A DNA stretch of 64,000 bases from the NCBI GenBank assembly GCA_000200715.1, contig DP000238.1, positions 380,832-444,831 of the forward strand, written 5' to 3'. The notes below the pieces were generated by a model. It was not told the DNA's origin. It saw nothing but the letters and a program-made list of their open reading frames with translations, and did no database searches. Positions 61,401-64,000 of the stretch are shown piece by piece (position 1 is the first letter of the stretch; each line of letters starts with the position of its first letter). Origin of the DNA: Cenarchaeum symbiosum A. Its GTDB lineage: Archaea; Thermoproteota; Nitrososphaeria; Nitrososphaerales; Nitrosopumilaceae. The position numbers were made by a program, and so were the translations under genes.

Positions 61401-64000
61401 CGTACTCGTACACGGTATCCCCCGCAAAGCCCGTGATGAACAACCCCTCCCCGTCTGCCGTGAACGCAAGGCCGTTGGGGGTTCCCTCGGATCCGCCGAC
61501 GAAAAATGATCCGTTGGGTGTAGGCGCGGTTATGTCGTAGGGTGATGCCAGGTCGTACCTGTATACACTGTTGGTTTCCCTGCCTATTACAAAGACCGAG
61601 CCGCCGTCGGCCGAGAGGTCCACATCCCGGGGGTTCGTGTCCTCGCCTGCTGTGCTAAATGATCCGGCGGACTCTATCCCCGACAGGTCAAACGGCGGAT
61701 CCAGTGTAAACCCGTACACCGCATCCCCGCCGTTCCCCGAGATCAGCATGAGCGTCCCGTCTGCCGAGAACGCCGCCCCTGTGGGTGCCCCGTCGGGCAG
61801 GCCGTACGAGTCAGTGGGGGAGACATCAAAGCTGTACGGGTTGTCGAGCTCGTATCTGTATATGGAATCAGAGGAGGAATCCGATATGAATACAAGCCTG
61901 CCGTCAGACGAGAATGCCAGGTCGGTGGGCATCCCCCCGCCGGCCCGCAAGTCCAGAGACCCCGCGTACGAGGCACCCGCGAGATCAAAGGAGCTATCCA
62001 GCTCGTACATGTGCAGCAAATCCGAGATTGTACCGGTTAGGAACATGAGGCCGCCTCCGGCGGAGAATGCAACGCCCTGGAGGTTGGCCTCCTGGTCAAC
62101 CACGCTGACGGATTTCCTGTATGATGCAGTGCTCAGTTCAAAGGCCGTGCCCAGGGAATACTGGTGCACGGAATTGCTGCCCTGTCCAGTCACAAATATA
62201 CTCAGCCCGTCGGGGGAGATGGCGACACCGCGGGGCTCATGCTCCCGCCCCGCCGGCGAGAGTATCCCCCCTGTAGGGGCTGCAGTGCTTATGTTGTAGG
62301 GATCTGTCATCTCGTAGGCGCGAACCGGGCCGGCGAACCCGCCAAGGGTTATCAGCAGCCTCCCGCTGTCTGCGAACGCCAGGGACACGGGGTCCAGCCC
62401 CGGCGTCTCAAGGGATGTGGAGTACTCGGCGGCCTCTATATCATAGGCCCTGGGCAGGTCGTACCGGTGTATGGAGTCGCTGCCCGTACCTGCAACTAGC
62501 ATGATCATCCCGTCGGGCGAGAATGCTACGCCCTGCGGGGTCCGGTCCTGTGCCGCCACGTCAAACGAGCCCTTTTGTGCGGGCAGGGGCAGCACAAACG
62601 GCTCGGGGAATATCCCACGGTCTGTAGCGTTCAATGCGCCTGCGTCAAAGTGCAGCCTGGGGTTTGAATGGTTTGATATCTCCCCCCGGCGGTCCGCGGA
62701 CAGCCTGAACGAGACGGTATTCTCGGCGCCAGGTGCCGCAAGCTCCGACTGCACCATAGTCAGCCCTGCCGCCCCGCCGTCCCTTATGTGGATTCTCGAT
62801 GCGTTTACCGTCGAGTGGTCGACGGGCCGGTCAAATACAATGCTCAGAATGTCCGCCAAGTCTAAAACGGCCGAGACCAGCACGGGGCTCTCCCCCCGGG
62901 GTGGAATGGCCGCAGCATCCGAGTTAACATCCGGCGCATCGCGCGCCATTGCGTCAAACATGACTATGCGCAGCACGTCATCATCCAGGACGGGCCCGTC
63001 CCTTGGATTTAGCTTCCCCGGTATCACGGCATCCCCGAGGATTCCCACGCTTGGCGCATCGCCTGCCGTTACTATCCTGGTTATGCGGGATATCTCGCCC
63101 ACGCCGGGCGCGTCGCGCGCCCTTGCCACCTGCTCCCCGTCCTTCAGGGCAACATCCGACAAGGCGAGCCTGTCGCCAGGTATCAAATGCGCAATGAATC
63201 TGGTGGGGACCTCGACTGTTATCTCTTCAAGCATGGGCCCGTCGGAACCGTTCAAGGCAGCCGTGCGCCTGGCGGGATACCCCCCGAACTCAAAGCTAGC
63301 CACCGCCCTGGTGCCCCCGTCGAGGCCAAACAGCGTGCGGCCGTCATCCGAGAACGACAGGGCCTGGAGGGACTCTGTCCCCGTGAGGAAGCTTCCCACG
63401 CGCGTGGCGTTGATTATATTGTACGCGGCATCCAGGGCATAGTGGTGCACCTGGCCATCGTCATCGGAGACATACAGCGCGCCGCCTGTGCGTGAAAAGT
63501 ACAAATCTGTCGGAGTCAGGCCGTCGAGCTCAAGACCCGCCTCGTATGCGGCCCCGGTTACATCGTACGGCGTGCTTAGTCCATACTGATGTATTGTACC
63601 GCCGGCGCCCCCGGCGACGACAATTTTGGTGCCGTCATCAGAGAGGGCGACCCCCACCGGGTTGATATCGCGCAGCGATACGTTGAGCATGCTGTGCACG
63701 GTGATGCTGCTGGTGTCGTACTCGCCGGGCAGCGTGAGCCTGTGGACGAAGGGGGGGCTGCTGCCCACCGTGTACATCTCTGCCCTGCCCGCGGGAAAGT
63801 ACACCCCCTTGGGGGACTCTTGCCATCCGGTGGTCTGGGTTCTCTGCAAGGTCGCGGTGGACAGGTCGTATTCCGTCGGCATATTGTACCAGCGCACACT
63901 CCCCTGGGAATCGTCGGTCACGTACAGGCTGGATCCCCCGGGCACAATGAACATGCCGCTCGGTGAGTCTCCATGAACATCGAGCGCGGCAAGATTCTGC
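45664..64000 (-). CDS. Giant modular beta-propeller surface protein (N-terminus outside window)
   Basis: One uninterrupted frame of 6,111 codons, still open at the window edge; ATG 63954 is inside a blade and is not the start. Order from the N-terminal side: at least five blades; a linker; then seven modules, each a ~110-aa cadherin/SwmB-like domain (FDQPIDHSTVNASRIHIRDG ... FALPLPAY) followed by ~50-aa YVTN/NHL-like blades (P-x-G-V-A-F-S-x-D-G, V-H-x-Y-x-L, F-D-x-S-T). My count is ten blades per module, except fifteen in module 3. Linkers carry DAPxVxD signatures. The C-terminus has a poly-Gly linker, a C-x12-C domain, a Pro/Glu stalk, and a final amphipathic GFFRSLFGM. It is almost certainly extracellular, perhaps for adhesion or host contact (inference). 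No frameshift is visible. Confidence 0.88.
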   Translation of the reverse strand, partial: QNLAALDVHGDSPSGMFIVPGGSSLYVTDDSQGSVRWYNMPTEYDLSTATLQRTQTTGWQESPKGVYFPAGRAEMYTVGSSPPFVHRLTLPGEYDTSSITVHSMLNVSLRDINPVGVALSDDGTKIVVAGGAGGTIHQYGLSTPYDVTGAAYEAGLELDGLTPTDLYFSRTGGALYVSDDDGQVHHYALDAAYNIINATRVGSFLTGTESLQALSFSDDGRTLFGLDGGTRAVASFEFGGYPARRTAALNGSDGPMLEEITVEVPTRFIAHLIPGDRLALSDVALKDGEQVARARDAPGVGEISRITRIVTAGDAPSVGILGDAVIPGKLNPRDGPVLDDDVLRIVMFDAMARDAPDVNSDAAAIPPRGESPVLVSAVLDLADILSIVFDRPVDHSTVNASRIHIRDGGAAGLTMVQSELAAPGAENTVSFRLSADRRGEISNHSNPRLHFDAGALNATDRGIFPEPFVLPLPAQKGSFDVAAQDRTPQGVAFSPDGMIMLVAGTGSDSIHRYDLPRAYDIEAAEYSTSLETPGLDPVSLAFADSGRLLITLGGFAGPVRAYEMTDPYNISTAAPTGGILSPAGREHEPRGVAISPDGLSIFVTGQGSNSVHQYSLGTAFELSTASYRKSVSVVDQEANLQGVAFSAGGGLMFLTGTISDLLHMYELDSSFDLAGASYAGSLDLRAGGGMPTDLAFSSDGRLVFISDSSSDSIYRYELDNPYSFDVSPTDSYGLPDGAPTGAAFSADGTLMLISGNGGDAVYGFTLDPPFDLSGIESAGSFSTAGEDTNPRDVDLSADGGSVFVIGRETNSVYRYDLASPYDITAPTPNGSFFVGGSEGTPNGLAFTADGEGLFITGFAGDTVYEYGLAGPYDLNSSVPTDSLVGSFNLGARGDRPTDVYFLPGGNVMLVASDDRGFVLRYELGAAYDIDTAEYAGSFSVKNQGRSPTGLAYSADGLHLFFTDPGTDSIHWYELGTYPVGIVLSGAASDSPLFSDGASAVTTPRPRVTSVTADADGVLSIAFDQLIDHSTVNASRIHVRDSNSTAGLTLLEVELADPADNNTISFMLPDERLREILGYSSPRLHFDADALRDATGDPFPVPFALPLPAYGGAFGVAGQVETAHGVAFSPDGMRMLLAGTGNSSVHQYELPKAYDVTSAEYTGIFFETPGIDPVALELADGGRLLLVLGGTADRVHAYSLAEPYDISGAAKTGDTLPVRPQEQAPRGIAVSPDGMRMFITGQLSDAVHQYELGTAFNISTAAYSGDSASIAGQEGSAQGVAFSADGTLMFITGTSSDSLHRYELDDPFDLSGHTYAGSLFMRNNLGTPSGLAFSADGRLVFISDMNSGAIHEYELDGPYGFGGPPVSMYGLSDSEPTGMALSADGTVMVVSGNGGDMVYGFALDPPFDLSAPVPIESFSTSFQDSSPRDVDFSADGSSLFIIGRQFDRVLRYDLASPYNITAPPVAGFFSVFGSETASTDFAFTPDGTVLFVVGVTEDTVFRYNLAGPYDLGGSRPSESLVRSFSVRDQGNNPTGLYFSPDGHVMLTISDSRDAVLRYELDSAHDTDTAEYAGSYSVRDQGRSPTGMAFSSDGLRLFFTDAGADAVYSYQLGTHPIGIRAAAPRDLNITGDDAPGVIDGGKPKVLGKDVAEGTSKPVVSDGAITARMGTISGDDAPGVIDGGKPKVMGKDVAEGTSKPVVSDGAITARMGTISGDDAPGVIDGGKPKVMGKDVAEGTSKPVVSDGATTARMGTISGDDAPGVIDGGKPKVMGKDVAEGTSKPGVSDGATTARMGTISGDDAPGIADDGAPRVEGKHVAEGTSAPVVSDGAEHTGVDGIVATARQVVSTVLYSSGVLEITFDGLVNAGNVEHGLISIADGYAPAGRIPLSIGEFEQAVDNSLRYVLDGNKLDLVRDYADPRLRVEIGALGQGLPDIGYRLPDSLYPYGLDTASINLNNTEGSPQGLAFSADGRIMITVGLDQNTIFRYVLEQPYDISSARIDGSHNVNAQEEDPRGLAFSADGLGLFVAGGSGNIHQYALATPFGFSPAPVPGGSFGAAEDGLVTGVDFGRNGTRLYLSGADNGAIQQYNLSSPYDITIQPVHAGNFSTVLQDDLPRGVTVSEDGRNMLVLGGEDDRVYMYGIDEPHDISTAGYVGSLLVRSQDNNPEGMAASADGRLLFVTGTQRDEVHRYDLGAAYDVARDRAGNGPTFNLYHRDDNPDGPGRNPTGIEFSSDGLQMFISTHAAGTVQSYDLAVPYAVTTAAAADSYTTAIAPGLTRDRPFDVEFSADGLWMFTTGRDGQNVYSYTLDTPYNITSAVQNDTYEITTAQNNAQMDVVFSPEGTIMLLAVENPGFIQEYNLSSPFDISGAVEAPFSIQDGLNPVGLAYSSDGHRLFIVDNTETVHRYDLLTPYTLKGSLFIDSEVFNDEPNSNDMAFSGDGRKMFIVGSRNNNVETYNLTSPYDVTSSARAAVIAVTDGSNPTPSDISVSNDGGSVLVFNNLRDMVHDYTLRQPYDLHTSVQSDDSPSIRPQDTNVNAMEFSPNGTLMFLAGWDVPSASINPDRVTGRAIHTYSLSTAFDVSTAQLAGSFITGSAANAPSGDAAVTSPSAIRFSSDGTDLFMIDETDRLIHHYILSNPYSLDNTTAYVESLNVLARDTNPTGLALSSDGKRLFMTGVSSDSIHRYDMTAAYNLSTAVYTGLINVGMLENDLRGIAFSEDGSRLFFVGQQRDLVYLFDLAGPVPIHVLAGDAPDLNVSMPTAGIERISAGDAPGVSDSPQTAKLAVIMEDDAPSINDDDAAAVILGDAIARSTPGVDDGATAVLGTDAIARSTPVVDDGATAVLGTDAIARSTPVVDDGAAAVLGTDAIAKSTPVVDDGATTARMVKISKGDAPGIDDGGMAGDAVAVGRSTPGVDDGATAELIIEVPERPPSPVLLSASINNANMLDIVFDLPINHSTVDASRIHVRDGNDADGITLSEVNIASSGTGSTVSFGLTMEGREEISSYANPRLHFDADALNDENGTSFPEQFALPLPRYGGALNVSAQQNGPQGVAFSPDGTRMLVAGTNSSAVHQYDLTEAHDVTSAEYAGASFATAGIDPVALVLADGGRLMLILDNDTVHAYSLAEPYEIVNAALTGDTFMVQSEAPAPRGMAVSTDGLRIFIVSGGGAVHQYSLGTAFNIGTAAYSGVSIDVSGREGSPQGVAFSADGRLMFIAGQGSASLHRYELDGAFDLSGHSYTGSLDARDAGAVAGLAFSAGGRVAFMPDSSGAIHQYELDGPYSFDGPPTGTQAPLDKSATGMAFSADGTHMLITGVDRRAVYRYTLDQPFDLSTSGFLSSFSISDADGSPQDVVFSTDGGSIFIVGKQRDRVHEYELVSPYDTDPPPTRRGSFSVGDAESAPSGIAFTPDGEGLFVVGTAEDAVHEYRLAGPYNLSGSTPSDSLVGSFSVAQQGENPTGVSFSGDGRVMYVLSLAAKHVSRYELGSPYDVGSMEYAGSFRVAQQGNNPEGLAFSPDGLRMFFTNAPGVVLGSGSAHWYQMGTYPVDLFSAADARDTPQVYDAASAVAPGIPVLLSAAIDKTGMLNVTFDQPINHSSVNASRIHVRDGNETAGITLSGLANLGSNETVSFNLAGEGLAEILGYASTRLHFDAGALSSNFEKSFPQQFALPLPAYRDEFSVGGQEGSAQGVAFSADGMRMLVAGSGSNSVHQYNLREAHDVTSAVYRGTSLATTGISPVALALADGGRLLLVLGGTDDRVHAYRLAVPYDVGGATRSGETFQVRQEEQAPRGMAISPDGLRIFIVGAGSDAVHQYSLGTAFDISTAVYSGDSISVAEQDGRSQDVAFSAGGTLMFITGADSLSLHRYELDDPFDLSGHSYTGSLHVGKDTGVPTGMAFSPDGRRVFISDSGADTVNEYKLDGPYSLAGPPTGTFGLPDGEPTGVAFSDDGTIMLISGNVRDAVFGYELDSPFDLSAPVSIGTFSVSAEDDNVRDVELSADGGSVFIIGRQRDSVYRYDLASPFNITDPSFNGSFFIGDSESGPTGLEFTPDGEGLFIVGTAEDTVQEYRLAGPYELVGADPASSLARSFSVRGQSDNPTAVSFSPDGRVMFAASDAGNAVLRYGLSSAHGIDTAAYTGSFSVDGQDGIQTGLAFSSDGLRMFVTKQDTDSVHWFLLGTYPVNLPPVAVPRDAPQVSDTASASPPAIPVLHLAAVNNTGTLHITFDQPIDHSTVNASRIHIRDGNETAGLALSGLASSGSNETVSFDLDREGLEAVLGYTRARLHFDADALSGEDGGSFPQQFALPLPAYRDEFSVREQEDITQAVTFSADGMRMLVAGTGSNTIYQYDLRGAHDVTSAAYTGTSLATTGIAPVSLALADGGRLLLVLGGADDTVHAYRLAVPYDVGGAAPSGETLLVDQEEQAPRGIAISPDGRRFFIVGSGSDAVHQYLLGTAFDISTAAYSGSSMDVSGQEGRPQGVAFSADGTLVFITGADSLSLHRYELDGAFDLSGHSYTGSVHVGKDTDVPTEVAFSTDGRRVFISDSGPDTINEYELDGPYSFDGPPTGAFDLPDGEPTGVAFSDDGTIMLISGNVRDAVLGYELDSPFDLSAPASIGTFSVSAQDNNLRDVKLSADGGSVFIIGRQSDSVHRYDLASPFNITDPSLNGSFFIGDSESGPTGLEFTPDGEGLFIVGTAEDAVQEYRLEGPYELVDSDPANSLAGSFSVRGQSGSPTAVSFSPDGRVMFAASDAGNSVLRYGLGSAHGIGTSEYTGSFNVGGQGSAHTGLAFSSDGLRMFTTEQDTDSVHWYLLGTHPVDLPPIAVPRDAPQISDSASAVPPAIPVLLLAEVDSAGTLHITFDQPIDHSTVNASRIHIRDGNETSGLALSGLASTGGNDTVSFSLAREGLVEILGYASARLHFDAGALSGEGGGRFPRQFALPLPAYGGALNVAAQEGDLRDAAFSPDGTRMLVVGTVSAAVHQYNLSEAYDTATAAYTGDSLGTQGIAPVALALADGGRLMLVLGGTADTVHAYRLAEPYSIVGATPTGDTFRVRPEAPSPRGIAISPDGLQMFIAGQISDAVHQYTLGTAFDIGTAIYSGVSIDVSGQENSTQGVEFSADGTLMFITGTDSGSLHRYELDNAFNLSGHSYTGSLDAVDSGTPTDLAFSADGRLVFITDSAANSIHEYELYGPYSFDSPPTGRFVLQEGGITGVAFSSDGTAMLVSGIGRGAVYRYTVDQPFDLSTATYRGFFNTTAEDNRPRDVDFSADGSSFFVVGRQSGSVHRYDLASPLNLTGTHSLNGSFSVGGSEASPNGIAFTPDGEGLFVVGTAEDAVYEYSLAGQYELGGSIPADSLGANFSVAAQGEDPTEVAFSDDGRLMFILSGAADRVNRYELGSAYDVGSAEYTGSFSVAGKIRGPTGLAFSSDGLRIFFTDHPFTQLGAVHWYQLGTHPVRILAAVNTTDLVAADGLAAFDGAGVGARLSSSDAPSLETRGESAVEGVNIIDESDAPSVSESSGFGAKLQVSDAPVLGDGATAPGSGMRMAPDEPAVSDRVTIGAGLQVSDTPELGDGASAPSGGMRMAPDEPAVSDRATIGAELQVSDTPELADGASAPSGGMRMAPDEPAVSDRVTIGAELQVSDTPELADGASAPSGGMRMAPDEPAVSDRVTIGAELQVSDTPELGDGGLAPSGGMRMAPDEPAVSDRVTIGAELQVSDTPELGDGGLAPSGGMRMAPDEPAVSDKAGIGVKLSVADTPGLTTSGDSAISGMIRETETPAVSDRAGVGVSLSSSDAPSLLTRGDAIVNVDRKSDAPAVSEKVRVDVRLSSSDAPGLDERGSTPEDETPPVLPPEPAPQPSPRGGGGGGGSRSGVSISGNSLGYDVSFTFTGAEDVPNLPLIRLEQGVAMGIAPVLTPGGTTVYDMEMILSDAEGIAAKVYYNRLGAFIGKECQGEMTASDRVHTCDMSSAISGGASYSAKGGSLEEISIPFEDGFSGRMTIMLRDNQGLLLASHERGSYTILSETEPVSVSLPETETAAEPEMDPEPEPAAAEPEPAAEPEPPASEPEVPPEMDPEPAVAEPEMEPDSPAMEPADAGPETEPGEGILDAIIGFFRSLFGM
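46790..47450 (-). repeat. 114-bp tandem linker array (six units)
   Basis: Six units with exact 114-bp spacing; the TCGGGCGCCA-type landmark falls at 46811, 46925, 47039, 47153, 47267 and 47381. Each encodes 38 residues containing LQVSDTPELxDG and GGMRMAPDEPAVSD. Units are almost identical at the nucleotide level, so the array expanded recently or is homogenised. Confidence 0.9.
47640..49500 (-). repeat. Propeller module 7 (domain + 10 blades)
   Basis: The HSTVNASRIHIRD landmark lies near 49396-49435. The beta domain is followed by ten blades ending HWYQLGTHPV. It is about 1.9 kb from the matching point of module 6. Confidence 0.85.
49560..51400 (-). repeat. Propeller module 6 (domain + 10 blades)
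   Basis: Landmark near 51298-51332; ten blades ending HWYLLGTHPV. It is very close to module 5 in sequence, blade by blade. Confidence 0.85.
51460..53300 (-). repeat. Propeller module 5 (domain + 10 blades)
   Basis: Landmark near 53197-53235 (HSSVNASRIHVRD); ten blades ending HWFLLGTYPV. Confidence 0.85.
53370..55210 (-). repeat. Propeller module 4 (domain + 10 blades)
   Basis: Landmark near 55107-55142 (HSTVDASRIHVRD); ten blades ending HWYQMGTYPV. Blades 2, 3 and 5 are slightly shortened. Confidence 0.85.
55375..55610 (-). repeat. 60-bp tandem linker array (four units)
   Basis: Four 20-residue units, GTDAIARSTPVVDDGATAVL and close variants, repeat with exact 60-bp period between modules 3 and 4. 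They are flanked by DAPGIDDG and DAPSINDD linkers. Confidence 0.9.
55770..58490 (-). repeat. Diverged propeller module 3 (degenerate domain + 15 blades)
   Basis: The beta domain is poorly conserved (FDGLVNAGNVEHGLISIADG replaces the usual landmark). I count fifteen blades, more varied in length and sequence than in other modules and with no matching blade order. Confidence 0.75.
58500..59125 (-). repeat. 126-bp tandem linker array (five units)
   Basis: The GCATCATCTCCTG landmark recurs at 58601, 58727, 58853, 58979 and 59105, an exact 126-bp period. Each unit encodes 42 residues such as DDAPGVIDGGKPKVMGKDVA followed by EGTSKPVVSDGA. Four units are nearly identical; the fifth, C-terminal one is diverged. 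Confidence 0.9.
59140..60990 (-). repeat. Propeller module 2 (domain + 10 blades)
   Basis: Landmark near 60888-60925 (HSTVNASRIHVRDSN); ten blades ending YSYQLGTHPI. Confidence 0.85.
61050..62890 (-). repeat. Propeller module 1 (domain + 10 blades)
   Basis: Landmark near 62788-62820 (HSTVNASRIHIRDGG); ten blades ending HWYELGTYPV. Further N-terminal, 63260-64000 encodes at least five more blades of an incomplete module, with a DAP-type linker between (62900-63240). Confidence 0.85.

Noticed and set aside
63638-63954. ATG 63954 as start of the giant gene
   Set aside because: The frame is open upstream to the window edge and reads as a blade; the first residues after this ATG are mid-blade.
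1-64000. Insertion sequences, integrases, rRNA genes or an origin
   Set aside because: No transposase or integrase motifs, terminal inverted repeats with target duplications, rRNA segments or Orc/Cdc6 genes were seen.

Overview
The window looks like a chromosomal segment of a GC-rich ammonia-oxidising archaeon (Nitrososphaerota/Thaumarchaeota). Evidence: archaeal-only information genes (L21e, RNA polymerase subunit F, a DUF655 protein); split methylmalonyl-CoA mutase subunits with epimerase and MeaB, as used in the thaumarchaeal 3-hydroxypropionate/4-hydroxybutyrate carbon-fixation cycle; a pyruvoyl-dependent arginine decarboxylase; urease with a Dur3-type urea transporter; and many starts lying about 27 nt downstream of TATA-like boxes (leaderless mRNAs, often with TTG or GTG). 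The high GC, urea use and giant surface protein fit a Cenarchaeum symbiosum-like sponge symbiont best; this is inference from gene content, not a database match.

Layout. 1-3.1 kb: end of urease alpha, urea transporter and a zinc-ribbon membrane protein. 3.1-5.1 kb: a sharply AT-rich stretch with a duplicated palindrome, then an AbiE-type toxin-antitoxin-like pair. 5.2-10.8 kb: thaumarchaeal unknowns, a PIN-domain protein with a membrane partner, and a UvrD-like helicase fused to a RecB-family nuclease. 10.9-13.3 kb: L21e-rpoF-DUF655-ksgA-hemK/prmC operon. 13.3-18.7 kb: isocitrate dehydrogenase, CaCA exchanger, PPDK and an XRE-CBS regulator. 18.7-27.7 kb: meaB-mcmA1-mce operon, M1 aminopeptidase, a frameshifted surface protein and the detached B12-binding mutase subunit. 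27.7-45.6 kb: a solute-binding protein, PepF, a Dps-like ferritin, a CPBP-like intramembrane protease, tRNA-Thr(TGT), a DEAD-box helicase, cold-shock protein, DsbA-like and YyaL proteins, regulators and several small membrane proteins.

45.7-64.0 kb is one minus-strand gene of more than 6,100 codons whose 5' end lies outside the window. It encodes repeated modules of a cadherin/SwmB-like beta domain (about 110 aa) followed by blocks of about 50-aa YVTN/NHL-like blades. Six of the seven complete modules have exactly ten blades; one diverged module has fifteen. Modules are joined by 'DAPxVxD' linkers, three of them expanded into perfect-period tandem arrays (114, 60 and 126 bp). Its C-terminus (poly-Gly, a domain with an invariant C-x12-C pair, a Pro/Glu stalk, and a short amphipathic tail with F-x-R-S-x-x-G) also occurs in the separate secreted protein at 25.0-27.2 kb, where the matching tail is put out of frame by a C7 tract. 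This shared C-terminal module is the best candidate for an undescribed archaeal surface-attachment or sorting system.
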